From: Bacteroidaceae bacterium
GTDB taxonomy: Bacteria > Bacteroidota > Bacteroidia > Bacteroidales > Bacteroidaceae
Assembly: GCA_024398595.1 (NCBI GenBank)
Contig: JAKSIX010000020.1
Coordinates: 1 to 40,658 of the forward strand
Length of the DNA stretch: 40,658 bases
Direction: 5' to 3'
Below the pieces are notes generated by a model, which ran no database searches, had not been told where the DNA came from, and worked only from the letters and a program-made list of their open reading frames with translations. Position numbers and translations under genes: made by a program. Positions 17,801 to 25,131 of the stretch are shown one piece after another. The stretch's first letter is position 1. Every line of letters starts with the position of its first letter.

Positions 17801-18841
17801 CGTCGTGACACTTCCTCCCGGGAAGGAGACATAATCCTGAAAGCGCCAGGACTTGAACTGCGTCTGTCCGTTCTTGATCAGCATCACCCCGTTAAGATAG
17901 CATCCGAGCCACAGATTACCGTTGCTGTCAGTATAGAACGCCGAAACATCCATACGCAGGAGTCCCGTCTCACGGCTTTTGTCATCATATCTGACCAGAC
18001 GGTCCTGTTCCACATTGTACCATCTCAGTCCCTCTCCTCGCAACGCCACATACAATACCCCATCGCCATCCACGAACAGATGGGTTATATTCCTGGAGGA
18101 GTGTCTCATCGGCAATTCTGTCAATAAATCCGCACTTCTGTCCCATTTATAGACCTTATTGTATGTTGATATGAATACAAAGCCCTCCTTATTCTCACAT
18201 ACGCCTGTAATGTGCGAGTCAATCATGTCCGATGCAAAACGGACTGCGCTCTGCGATGACGGATTACACTGATATATTCCGTTTCCGGTACCGACCCACA
18301 GAATTCCGTGACTGTCCTCCTTCAGGCACGTCAGATTCGACGTTCCAGTCATACGGGAAATGAAGTCCACACTCTCTGCAACGAAGGTCTTATCATCAGC
18401 CACACGACACACACCTATTCCCGATGCCAGGAACCAGACCTCACCATTACTCAGTATCTCTATCTGATTGATATACGGCTTTCTGTCCGACGGCATCTTC
18501 ACTGTAAGGAATTCTCCGCTATCAGGATCCATAAGCTGCAGTCCGCCACCGGTACCCACCCAGATTCTTCCATCGGAGGAATTGCGCATACACCTTACAT
18601 AATTGTTCGCCAACGAGCCCGGTCTGGACTCATCGTGAAAAAACGGAGAGAACTGGTAGCCGTCAAACTTGTTCAGCCCATATTCAGTACCAATCCATAT
18701 AAAGCCCTTTACGTCTTCTACAATACACTGAATCTGGTTGTTGGTCAGCAGTTCACCGGAATACCAATGGCTGCGTTGAGCCATGAGCGTAACGGTGCCG
18801 ATGAGAACAGTAACTATGGATGTAAGGGTTCTTTTACGCAT
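14855..18841 (-). CDS. Hybrid two-component system sensor/response regulator (HTCS)
   Basis: A 1328-residue one-protein signalling system. Order: signal peptide or N-terminal membrane anchor (1-20), a periplasmic sensor of many Reg_prop repeats (WIGTEYGLNKFDG-type, about 25-640) forming two beta-propellers, a Y_Y_Y domain, one membrane helix (759-782), HisKA with His805 (in NVAHELCSPLT), HATPase, a receiver domain with phospho-acceptor Asp1119 (in IISDVVMPEMDG) and an AraC-type DNA-binding domain at the end. HTCS proteins usually sense oligosaccharides and switch on an adjacent SusC/SusD locus; none is in this window. I moved the start from a frame beginning at 18976 to ATG 18841, which gives a clean signal sequence; the extension would run across the ompA promoter region. 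Confidence 0.93.
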   Translation of the reverse strand: MRKRTLTSIVTVLIGTVTLMAQRSHWYSGELLTNNQIQCIVEDVKGFIWIGTEYGLNKFDGYQFSPFFHDESRPGSLANNYVRCMRNSSDGRIWVGTGGGLQLMDPDSGEFLTVKMPSDRKPYINQIEILSNGEVWFLASGIGVCRVADDKTFVAESVDFISRMTGTSNLTCLKEDSHGILWVGTGNGIYQCNPSSQSAVRFASDMIDSHITGVCENKEGFVFISTYNKVYKWDRSADLLTELPMRHSSRNITHLFVDGDGVLYVALRGEGLRWYNVEQDRLVRYDDKSRETGLLRMDVSAFYTDSNGNLWLGCYLNGVMLIKNGQTQFKSWRFQDYVSFPGGSVTTMAIDGNGNLWCGFLDNPVTCFDPNGRIAAQLQDQPYASCLFRSGSGRIESGLYDGKMAMLNTSDNVLEIKSLDGDNAAIISMAEDASGNLYYATRGTGFGIYNPRTEEDTHWSGASYSDGSSRPDNDWINALAADYDGVLWIGHNTGVSCFDTGTGQFEPVPQCVGISGNTCNVILCDRQGKVWIGTSNGLTMYDKKTGTCVSLTSDDGLSNNSISGLLQDEDGNIWCGTRVGLNRIDCETLKIDRFYSGYGLLDKSYNTRACISDKSGRTLFWGSRQGITYFAPSDITGQDNFGDVVLTGFYLNDTPAGPETMSGRRVVMKAPVSVSDEFHLSYKDNSFTLEFSTFDYGNQDCITYEYSFNRNQWNSTPAGVNRITFTRMAPGRHQLSVRAISNNNVSETSTYTIYIASPWYLSIWAIIVYAFCALCMVMILVYNNKQRHIRELGEVKLQSFTNVAHELCSPLTMVISPLDELLRSDNMDDASRRSLRMMHRASTKMLNLVNQLLDIRRYDEGQMHLKCRETDMVSFVQGVYEMFIYSAGQHDIRYSFNHSQDELLVWIDRDSIEKIVSNLLSNAFKYTSDGGEIRIELRSGTDDTTDGPLHHYVEVAVIDSGIGLDVADVNNVFERFYRADNALTSVTLGLGIGLNYSRILVEMHHGTIKAENRDDSQGSVFRFRLPLGNSHLREDEMEMSDSATCVIGKCECADVAEPAGRSASATKGYKVLVVDDDESILDYIAQSLRASYYKVIACRNGKEGLHLAISQMPDVIISDVVMPEMDGISFVRALRNNPNVSHIPVILLSARNQLQDRMSGMETGADVYLPKPFYLNELKIQVANLINNRLIVRGKFSGEQEQKDRLEMPEVQSNDEQLMDRIMDVVNSNMSNPELSVEMLAGMVGVSRTQLHRKLKNITGLSAGRFIYNIRIRHAAALLEQGGLNISEIADMSGFNTAAHFATAFKNYYGMTPSEYIRSRAGKIGTDA

Positions 18842-18861
18842 ATTCAGAATCTGTTTTGACG

Positions 18862-18869
18862 CGAAATTA
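18862..18869 (-). promoter_or_regulatory. Possible -7 element for the HTCS gene
   Basis: Read on the minus strand this is TAATTTCG, one mismatch from TAnnTTTG, 20 bases before ATG 18841. The assignment is tentative. Confidence 0.3.
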
Positions 18870-18925
18870 GTTAAAACAATACAAAAAAATGATGTCCTGC
18901 ATACTGCAAACAAAAAAAAATATAA

Positions 18926-18938
18926 AACCGATACGGTT
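18926..18938. promoter_or_regulatory. Short palindrome between A-tracts upstream of the OmpA gene
   Basis: AACCG-ATA-CGGTT is a perfect 5-base inverted repeat with a 3-base centre. It is flanked by a 9-A run on the left (18912-18920) and a 9-A run on the right (18939-18947), and ends 14 bases before the OmpA -7 element. It could be a regulator site combined with UP-like A-tracts; this is inference from position and symmetry only. Confidence 0.3.
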
Positions 18939-18952
18939 AAAAAAAAAGGTTC

Positions 18953-18960
18953 TACATTTG
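18953..18960 (+). promoter_or_regulatory. -7 promoter element (TACATTTG) for the OmpA-family gene
   Basis: An exact TAnnTTTG match 77 bases before the ATG at 19037, implying a leader of about 70 nucleotides. That leader contains a five-codon reading frame (MDMNN then stop, 19006-19023), which may be fortuitous. Confidence 0.55.
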
Positions 18961-19036
18961 TGCGAAGATTTGCCATCCGGACAGTGTCTGCATAGGTGAA
19001 TCATTATGGATATGAACAATTAAATTTATTTGAATT

Positions 19037-20128
19037 ATGAAGAGATTTTTTACTTTCGCGGCTCTGATGATTGCGACAGCATCTGTATCTTTTGCACAGA
19101 CTGTCCAGCAGCCGAAATTTTTTGAAAACATGTACCTCGGTATCAACGGCGGTATCCAGACTCCTCTTGAGAGTTCACATATTCACCCTCTGGCAGGCCT
19201 TGAACTCGGCAAGGACATTACTCCTGTAGTCGGCTTCAGCGTTGACGGTAATCTCATATTCAAGGAGAGCGGTCAGGACGACGCTATCCAGAGATTCTCT
19301 TTAGGTGTCAATACGAAAATCAATCTGTCCAACTGGATTGGAAGTTACAAGGGCTATCCAAGACGTGTTGAGGTTCTGCTCGTTCCAGGTGTGGGTTGGG
19401 GACACAACTATCGCGATCTGACATACACGAACAGCAGTAAGGATTATTTTTCATTCAACACATTCGCTCAGATTAACTTCAATCTTGGCCAGAAACGCGC
19501 TTGGGTTATCAACATCAAGCCAGGTGTCGTCTGGAACGATTTCAGTGGAAAACCTGCAGCAGACAGTAACATCAGGAACGGTATGTTCAGAAGTTCGTCA
19601 GCTGATTTCAGAATCACAGCCGGTGTCGCATACCGTTTCGGTTCAAAGAGAACAGGCAGCCACAACTTCGTACTCTGTCCGTACTCAGTGACAAAGGCTG
19701 ACTACGACAAGGTAGTTACTGAGAGAGATGCTCTTCAGGCAGAGATTAACAAGGGGCCGAAGATTGTTGAGAAGGAAGTAATCAAGGAGAAGAAGGTTGA
19801 GGTTCCCGTATATATGCCGGCCAAATCATTCGTAACATTCTCCATCGGCAGCGCATTTATCACACCTGTTGAGAAAATCAAGCTGAAACAGTGGGTCAAC
19901 AATGTTCCTGCTGAGAACTCAATAACAGTTATCGGTAGCGCAGACAGCAAGACCGGTTCAAAGGCTACCAACGACAAGCTTTCACAGAAGAGAGCTGAGG
20001 CTGTCAGGAAGGTCATCGTTGGGGAGTGTGGCAGAGATGAGTCAAAGGTTAACATCAGCACACAGATGGATGTCAATCCTGAGCTGAATGCCGCCAGCAG
20101 AGCAGCAGTCATTGAAGTTATCAAGTAA
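19037..20128 (+). CDS. OmpA-family outer-membrane protein
   Basis: A 363-residue protein with a Sec signal (about 1-20, ending SFA-Q), an N-terminal beta-barrel (about 25-215), a short charged coiled-coil linker rich in Lys and Glu (about 225-262) and a C-terminal OmpA-like peptidoglycan-binding domain (about 265-363). The last carries the family core GSADSKTGSKATNDKLSQKR. It links outer membrane and peptidoglycan and is usually abundant. Codons such as GGT, CTT and GTT are more frequent here than in neighbouring genes, which fits high expression. It has its own promoter and a strong terminator, so it is probably monocistronic. Confidence 0.92.
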   Translation: MKRFFTFAALMIATASVSFAQTVQQPKFFENMYLGINGGIQTPLESSHIHPLAGLELGKDITPVVGFSVDGNLIFKESGQDDAIQRFSLGVNTKINLSNWIGSYKGYPRRVEVLLVPGVGWGHNYRDLTYTNSSKDYFSFNTFAQINFNLGQKRAWVINIKPGVVWNDFSGKPAADSNIRNGMFRSSSADFRITAGVAYRFGSKRTGSHNFVLCPYSVTKADYDKVVTERDALQAEINKGPKIVEKEVIKEKKVEVPVYMPAKSFVTFSIGSAFITPVEKIKLKQWVNNVPAENSITVIGSADSKTGSKATNDKLSQKRAEAVRKVIVGECGRDESKVNISTQMDVNPELNAASRAAVIEVIK

Positions 20129-20150
20129 CTGGGACAACCCTTTCACAGAT

Positions 20151-20180
20151 AAGGAGAAGCGCAACCGCTTCTCCTTTTTT
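20151..20180 (+). terminator. Rho-independent terminator after the OmpA-family gene
   Basis: A perfect stem pairs 20151-20161 with 20166-20176 around the loop CAAC; its core is GGAGAAGCG with CGCTTCTCC. A run of six T follows (20175-20180), then A and more T. It starts 23 bases after the stop codon. This is the clearest intrinsic terminator in the window. Confidence 0.93.
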
Positions 20181-20205
20181 ATTTTTTTAACTTGAAAATT
20201 TTATA

Positions 20206-20213
20206 TAAGTTTG
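20206..20213 (+). promoter_or_regulatory. -7 promoter element (TAAGTTTG) for the SGNH hydrolase gene
   Basis: An exact TAnnTTTG match 27 bases before the ATG at 20241 and just after the OmpA terminator. Confidence 0.55.
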
Positions 20214-20240
20214 CATAGACAACAAAACAGACAATAGAAT

Positions 20241-21446
20241 ATGAAAAAAACCGGGATTAAAGTAATCATTACTGTTTTAATGCTTTCACTTATAATGGCC
20301 GACAACAACATCAGTGCCGGCCGGCACTGGGTAGCCACCTGGGCTACGGCCGAGCAGATTGCTGAACCTCACAACAATCCCCCATTGCCACTTGCCGGCA
20401 ACTCTATCAGGCAGATTGTACAGACATCCATCGAAGGTAACAGGTTAAGAGTAAAACTTTCCAATGAATTCGGCAAGGAGGCTGTAGAGATAAAAGGTGC
20501 GGAGATAGCCATTGCCCTGACATCAGGCAACAGCCCTCTCATTGACGGGCAGACCAATACCAGACTCACATTCAACGGCAGCAGTTCAATCACAATCCAA
20601 CCTGGTCAGTTAGTAACATCAGACCCTGTGTCCCTGAAAACAACTATACGTCAGAATCTGGCAATCACGCTCCATTTTGGAGAATTTCCGGCCGACAACA
20701 TAACTAGCCATCCCGGATCAAGGACAACTTCCTACATTGCCACAGGCAACACTTCCAACTTCAACAACGCCACTGCCACCGCACACTGGTATATAATAAA
20801 TGCCGTTGAAGTCGAGGCAAAAGGGAAAGCCGGAGCCATTGTAATTTTAGGAAATTCCATTACAGACGGACGGGGATCCACCACGGATGTACAGAACCGG
20901 TGGACAGACATATTTTCAAGACGTCTGTTAGCAAACAGGAAAACGCAGAATCTCTCTGTGCTCAATATGGGACTCGGAGGCAACTGCATTTTGCAGGGTG
21001 GTCTCGGCCCGACGGGGCAAAGCCGTTATCCCAGAGATTTATTCGGACAGGAAAGCGTAAGATACATCATACTGTTCGAGGGCGTGAACGATCTGGGCGG
21101 ATTCGGCGACGCGCTGCCCAAGGCTGATAGAATCATAGAGGTTTACAAGCAGATAATCGCTGAGGCTCACGAGAAAGGCATCAAGGTAATCGGAGGTACG
21201 GTAATGCCATTCAAAGGCAACAACTACTACAATCCCAATCATGAGCAGGGCCGTGACAGGCTGAATGACTGGATACGCACCTGCGGACTGTTTGACGGCG
21301 TAATAGACCACGCCGCTTCGATGGCAAGCACGGACGATGAGGAAAAGATGGACCCGGCCTACCTGTTTGAAAACGACTGGCTGCACCCAAATGCCGACGG
21401 ACACCGGAATATGGGCGAAAGCATAGACTTGAGTCTGTTCGAATAA
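20241..21446 (+). CDS. Secreted SGNH/GDSL-family hydrolase
   Basis: A 401-residue exported esterase-type protein. A signal peptide (about 1-27) precedes an N-terminal beta-sandwich-like region (about 30-195), then an SGNH fold with block I GNSITDG (nucleophile Ser206), a Gly in block II (NMGLGGN), Asn in block III (EGVNDLG) and block V NDWLHPN with Asp379 and His382. All catalytic blocks are present. Two-domain exported SGNH proteins in Bacteroidota often remove acetyl groups from plant polysaccharides, but no glycan locus is adjacent, so the substrate is open. It converges with the MATE gene 6 bases away. Confidence 0.88.
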   Translation: MKKTGIKVIITVLMLSLIMADNNISAGRHWVATWATAEQIAEPHNNPPLPLAGNSIRQIVQTSIEGNRLRVKLSNEFGKEAVEIKGAEIAIALTSGNSPLIDGQTNTRLTFNGSSSITIQPGQLVTSDPVSLKTTIRQNLAITLHFGEFPADNITSHPGSRTTSYIATGNTSNFNNATATAHWYIINAVEVEAKGKAGAIVILGNSITDGRGSTTDVQNRWTDIFSRRLLANRKTQNLSVLNMGLGGNCILQGGLGPTGQSRYPRDLFGQESVRYIILFEGVNDLGGFGDALPKADRIIEVYKQIIAEAHEKGIKVIGGTVMPFKGNNYYNPNHEQGRDRLNDWIRTCGLFDGVIDHAASMASTDDEEKMDPAYLFENDWLHPNADGHRNMGESIDLSLFE

Positions 21447-21452
21447 GCCGCG

Positions 21453-22808
21453 CTACAGTTTCAGACATTGCCTGTAAAGCAGGCATATCAGCACCGCCAC
21501 GAGCAGTTCCGCCAACGGCACTGACAGCCAAAGGCCATTCACTCCCATCAAGGCAGGCAAAAGCAGGAAAGCGCATACCGGCAAGACCATTCCCCGCATA
21601 AGAGTAAGGAGCGTAGATATGCCGGACTTGTTTATGCTTTGGCAGAAGCCGACAACAGTCTGGGAGAAAGCCATAAACACGAATCCTATGGAATAGAGTG
21701 GCATACCGGCTGCACACATATCATACGCGTCCGTTTCCGCATTCAGAAAAACGCTTACAATTGGTCTTACCAGAGATACAAGCGCCGCCGACAGGGACAG
21801 ACCGGCCGCCAATGCCGCTACGATTGCCATTCTGAATGTACGGCGCACACGTACGTATGCTCCCGCCCCGAAGTTATAGCTTATTATCGGTTGGGCAGAC
21901 TGGGATATGGCGGCATATATCATAAAAACCACAGGAGTCAGATAGCACGCTACACTGAACGCAGCTACCCCATCCTCCCCCAGCATTTTCATAAACATAT
22001 AATTGCCGGCCAGAGTCATAACCGATATTGAGAATTGCCCAATAAAGCCGGAGATGCCGGCTCTGACCATATAGGCAATATTACGTAGCGTAAGGACCAG
22101 ACTTGTCAGAGTATGCTTCAGTCTGTATAAAGCAAGAGTCCGACATTTGGAAGTCATATAGAAGATCACCATCACCACACCGAAAAAACTGCCGATTGAA
22201 GTGGCGCACGCGGCACCTTTCAGTCCCCATCCAAGTGGAAAGATAAACAGCCAGTCCAAAAACATATTCAGACACGCCGGTACAACTTCAACCATCATGG
22301 AATACCGCGGATTACCGTCAAGCCTTATGACAAACTGTCCCAATATCTGAATCATAACAAACAGGGCGCAAGGAATAAACCAGAGATAATAATCACGGCA
22401 CAATCCCATCAATTTGTCGCCGCAGCCCAAAAGCACAAGTATCTTATCCGCGAAAGCATATAATGACCACCCTATAAGGAGTCCGACAACCAATGTTGCC
22501 AAGAAAGCCTGCGTCGTTATTATCCTCGCCGCCTTGATATTGTTCTGCGACAGATGTATTGCCGCCATTACAGACGAGCCTATACCGAACATCATACCGA
22601 ATGCGACAGCCAAAGTGAAAATCGGCGACACGATATTTACTGAAGCCAATCCGTCGCTTCCAACACCGTGCCCTATGAAGATTCCGTCCGTGATACAGAA
22701 AAGAGCACTGAAAAGCATACCAAAAATTGTCGGAATGAGCATCTTGGCGAACATCTGCGGAATGTTCCCATTTCCGAAGTCAATTATATCCCTATCAAGA
22801 TTTTTCAT
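21453..22808 (-). CDS. MATE family multidrug/metabolite efflux transporter
   Basis: A 451-residue integral membrane protein with about 12 hydrophobic segments in two similar halves. The N-terminal block MLIPTIFGMLFSALFCITDG and the GHGVGSDGLASVN motif are typical of MATE proteins, which export organic cations or metabolites using sodium or proton gradients. Length is normal. Transcription starts from an exact -7 element at 22816-22823 on the minus strand that abuts the promoter of the divergent 12-gene operon, so co-regulation is possible and the transporter might serve the same pathway; that link is inferred. The leader would be only a few bases long. Confidence 0.9.
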   Translation of the reverse strand: MKNLDRDIIDFGNGNIPQMFAKMLIPTIFGMLFSALFCITDGIFIGHGVGSDGLASVNIVSPIFTLAVAFGMMFGIGSSVMAAIHLSQNNIKAARIITTQAFLATLVVGLLIGWSLYAFADKILVLLGCGDKLMGLCRDYYLWFIPCALFVMIQILGQFVIRLDGNPRYSMMVEVVPACLNMFLDWLFIFPLGWGLKGAACATSIGSFFGVVMVIFYMTSKCRTLALYRLKHTLTSLVLTLRNIAYMVRAGISGFIGQFSISVMTLAGNYMFMKMLGEDGVAAFSVACYLTPVVFMIYAAISQSAQPIISYNFGAGAYVRVRRTFRMAIVAALAAGLSLSAALVSLVRPIVSVFLNAETDAYDMCAAGMPLYSIGFVFMAFSQTVVGFCQSINKSGISTLLTLMRGMVLPVCAFLLLPALMGVNGLWLSVPLAELLVAVLICLLYRQCLKL

Positions 22809-22815
22809 TGTATGA

Positions 22816-22823
22816 CAAAAATA
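22816..22823 (-). promoter_or_regulatory. -7 promoter element for the MATE gene
   Basis: Read on the minus strand this is TATTTTTG, an exact TAnnTTTG match, 7 bases before the MATE ATG. It lies 1 base from the plus-strand element at 22825-22832. Confidence 0.55.
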
Positions 22824-22824
22824 C

Positions 22825-22832
22825 TATCTTTG
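22825..22832 (+). promoter_or_regulatory. -7 promoter element (TATCTTTG) for the 12-gene operon
   Basis: An exact TAnnTTTG match 46 bases before the first gene at 22879. I saw no further exact element in the short gaps between the twelve genes, so this may drive all of them. Confidence 0.6.
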
Positions 22833-22878
22833 CACCTATTAATAAAAAGAGCAAACATTTTTAAAGTAATTTAATAAT

Positions 22879-23763
22879 ATGAAGAAATATCTGGCATTGA
22901 CAATTATCGTGACAATGCTCACTTCAATATGTAATGCCGCCGTCGATTTTGGAAAAGCCGATGACCTGTTCAACAAAAGCGACAACCCGACCGAATGTCT
23001 GGCTTATCTTGAATCCGTACTTCCCGAAGCAGCAAAAGGAAAGGAAAAATCCGAAGTGCTCTGCCGACTGGCCAAGACCTGCATTATGATAGGTCAGAAA
23101 GAGACAAGCAAGGAAAAGAAAAGGGAAATATTCGGCAAAGGCATCAAATACGCAGAGCTGGCAATCGCAGAAGATCCGCAGAATCCGGAAGGATATATGT
23201 GGCACAGCGGAAACGTAGGCAGGGAATGTCAGACGCGCAGTTTTACCGAGCAGGCCAAGAAACTCTCCGTCATTATGGGCGACCTCACCACCATACTTGA
23301 CAAAATGGGCAAGACCAATTATTCGGCAGCCTGGCAGGCAATGGCAGAGATATACTATAACCACCCGATGAAATCCAATGACGATGCCATAAGCTTCACC
23401 CGCAAGGCTATCGCAGACATACCGGAAGACGAGATTCGCATATCCACATACACATTGTTGGCAAAACTGCTGTACGAGCGCGATTGGAACGAAACGAAAA
23501 GAACCGCAGCAATCAACAAGAGCGCATCCAAATTCAAAGGCAGCTTCTCTTCAGTAACAGACAAGTACGCCTACTACGAAGGATCACTCGGCACATCATA
23601 CATTCCAGCCTGGTCCAAGAAAAGCCTCGGTACTATGACAGACCGGGAGGAGGCCAAGGCAATCGTGACATACGTCAGATCTATCTACAATAACGCAAAA
23701 GCCAAGACACCATACGATACAGCCGATATGAACGAACTCGCATCAATAAGCAAGAACTGGTAA
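22879..23763 (+). CDS. Exported helical-repeat (TPR-like) protein, function unknown
   Basis: A 294-residue protein with a Sec signal peptide (about 1-20, ending CNA-A). The rest is predicted mostly helical, with paired-helix spacing and motifs such as KGIKYAELAIAEDPQNPEGYMW that resemble tetratricopeptide repeats (about 30-220). I do not recognise a catalytic motif. It is the first gene of the long operon and ends 10 bases before the condensation-like gene, so it may be a periplasmic partner of the product or its transporter; that is inference. A simple TPR scaffold of unrelated function is the alternative. Confidence 0.75.
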   Translation: MKKYLALTIIVTMLTSICNAAVDFGKADDLFNKSDNPTECLAYLESVLPEAAKGKEKSEVLCRLAKTCIMIGQKETSKEKKREIFGKGIKYAELAIAEDPQNPEGYMWHSGNVGRECQTRSFTEQAKKLSVIMGDLTTILDKMGKTNYSAAWQAMAEIYYNHPMKSNDDAISFTRKAIADIPEDEIRISTYTLLAKLLYERDWNETKRTAAINKSASKFKGSFSSVTDKYAYYEGSLGTSYIPAWSKKSLGTMTDREEAKAIVTYVRSIYNNAKAKTPYDTADMNELASISKNW

Positions 23764-23773
23764 AATATATTAT

Positions 23774-25126
23774 ATGGACAACGAAAAAGTTTTGTACGGA
23801 TTCAACTCATCGCAGGATATAATACATTTGCAGACCAAATACACACTTTTCAAGAGGGTTGCAAACATAGTTTTCTCAACAGTATTGGACAACGGTCTGA
23901 ACAGGGAGCTGATGACAAAAGCCATCAACAAACTGTTTGAGAGAAACGACTGTCTCAGAATAACATTTGTAAAGAAAGGCAAGGAAATATATCAGTACTT
24001 TGTTCCTGAACGTACATTGTCAGACATACCTTATTATGAGTTTAAGACTCAAAAAAGCCTGACAGCGTTCCAGAACAGGTTCAGAAAGAAAATGCTGGAC
24101 TGCGCAAAGGGAGAGACTTTGCAAGTGGCATACGCCAGACTTCCAGAAGGGAAAGATGCTGTATTCTTCAAGATAAGCCACTACGTAGCAGACACTTATG
24201 CAATCGGTCTATTGGTCAATGACCTGTTCGTGATATACAATGCGCTCCTGAACGGAACTGAAATACCGGAAGCAAGCGGCAGTTTCGAGGAAGTCCTGAA
24301 AAAGGATATGACGTACAAGGGCAATCAGGAAGCCACCGACAAGGATGAGGAATTCTTCAAGGAATATTTCCATAAGCATCCTGAGCATCCTTTGTATTGT
24401 GGCATTCACGGAGACAGCAGCGACAGATGGCTGAAATACAAGAACAAAGGCTGTTTCTATCTGCCGTACCTATTCGTCAAATGCGACACGGAAGGCTACA
24501 AACTGTGTATTCCGCCATCAGTCACGGAGAAAGCCACCGCATGGTGCGAAAAGAACTGCATTACAATGTCCGCATTCTTCTTCTACACCTGTTCCATAGC
24601 TGCTTCATTGATTAACAACAAGGAAAAATATCAGGCTCCGCTGATGTTGCTAGACTGTCGCGGAACCGTAGCCGAAAGGAAGGCTGGAGGTACCAAAGTA
24701 CAGAGTTTAAGCATTTATACCACAGTAGATTACGACAAGACCTTCAATGAGAACATCGCACTGGCATACGCAGACCAGAACCAGCTGTTCAGACACACCA
24801 AACTGTCCTATCTGAAATGCGAGAAGATACAGCACGACCTGTGGAAATATCCTATGACAAGTCAGGTCATAAACTTCTGCTATTCGTATATTCCATTCGA
24901 TTCTCCTGACGGTGTGACATTGCAGATTCTCAGCAACGGTAAAGGGTCGCTGGTAACATATATGGCACTTATGCACAATGTTAAGACCGGAATGATAGAT
25001 GTCGCATACGATATCCAGACGAAAATGGTGACCCCGGCGCAACTTATGGATTTCCACAATCTGTATATATGTGTCATAGAACGCGTGCTGGCAGAACCTG
25101 ACAGACAACTGTCACAATTATTTTAA
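23774..25126 (+). CDS. Condensation-domain-like acyltransferase
   Basis: A 450-residue stand-alone protein with the architecture of NRPS condensation/CoA-dependent acyltransferase domains: an N-terminal half with NRELMTKAINKLFERNDCLRITF, the family's opening helix and strand, then the active-site region ISHYVADTY. In the canonical HHxxxDG motif the second His is His136 and the Asp is Asp140; the first His is Ser135 and the Gly is Thr141. The C-terminal half holds the second lobe (LLDCRGTVAERKAGG, VINFCYSYIPF). The retained His suggests it still makes amide or ester bonds from carrier-bound acyl groups. The ligase and ACP encoded next are obvious partners. An inactive or binding-only role remains possible. 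Confidence 0.75.
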   Translation: MDNEKVLYGFNSSQDIIHLQTKYTLFKRVANIVFSTVLDNGLNRELMTKAINKLFERNDCLRITFVKKGKEIYQYFVPERTLSDIPYYEFKTQKSLTAFQNRFRKKMLDCAKGETLQVAYARLPEGKDAVFFKISHYVADTYAIGLLVNDLFVIYNALLNGTEIPEASGSFEEVLKKDMTYKGNQEATDKDEEFFKEYFHKHPEHPLYCGIHGDSSDRWLKYKNKGCFYLPYLFVKCDTEGYKLCIPPSVTEKATAWCEKNCITMSAFFFYTCSIAASLINNKEKYQAPLMLLDCRGTVAERKAGGTKVQSLSIYTTVDYDKTFNENIALAYADQNQLFRHTKLSYLKCEKIQHDLWKYPMTSQVINFCYSYIPFDSPDGVTLQILSNGKGSLVTYMALMHNVKTGMIDVAYDIQTKMVTPAQLMDFHNLYICVIERVLAEPDRQLSQLF

Positions 25127-25131
25127 GGCTG

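Noticed and set aside
18842-18976. 45-residue N-terminal extension of the HTCS
   Set aside because: It covers the poly-A and palindrome region and the ompA promoter, and would bury the clean signal sequence that starts at ATG 18841.
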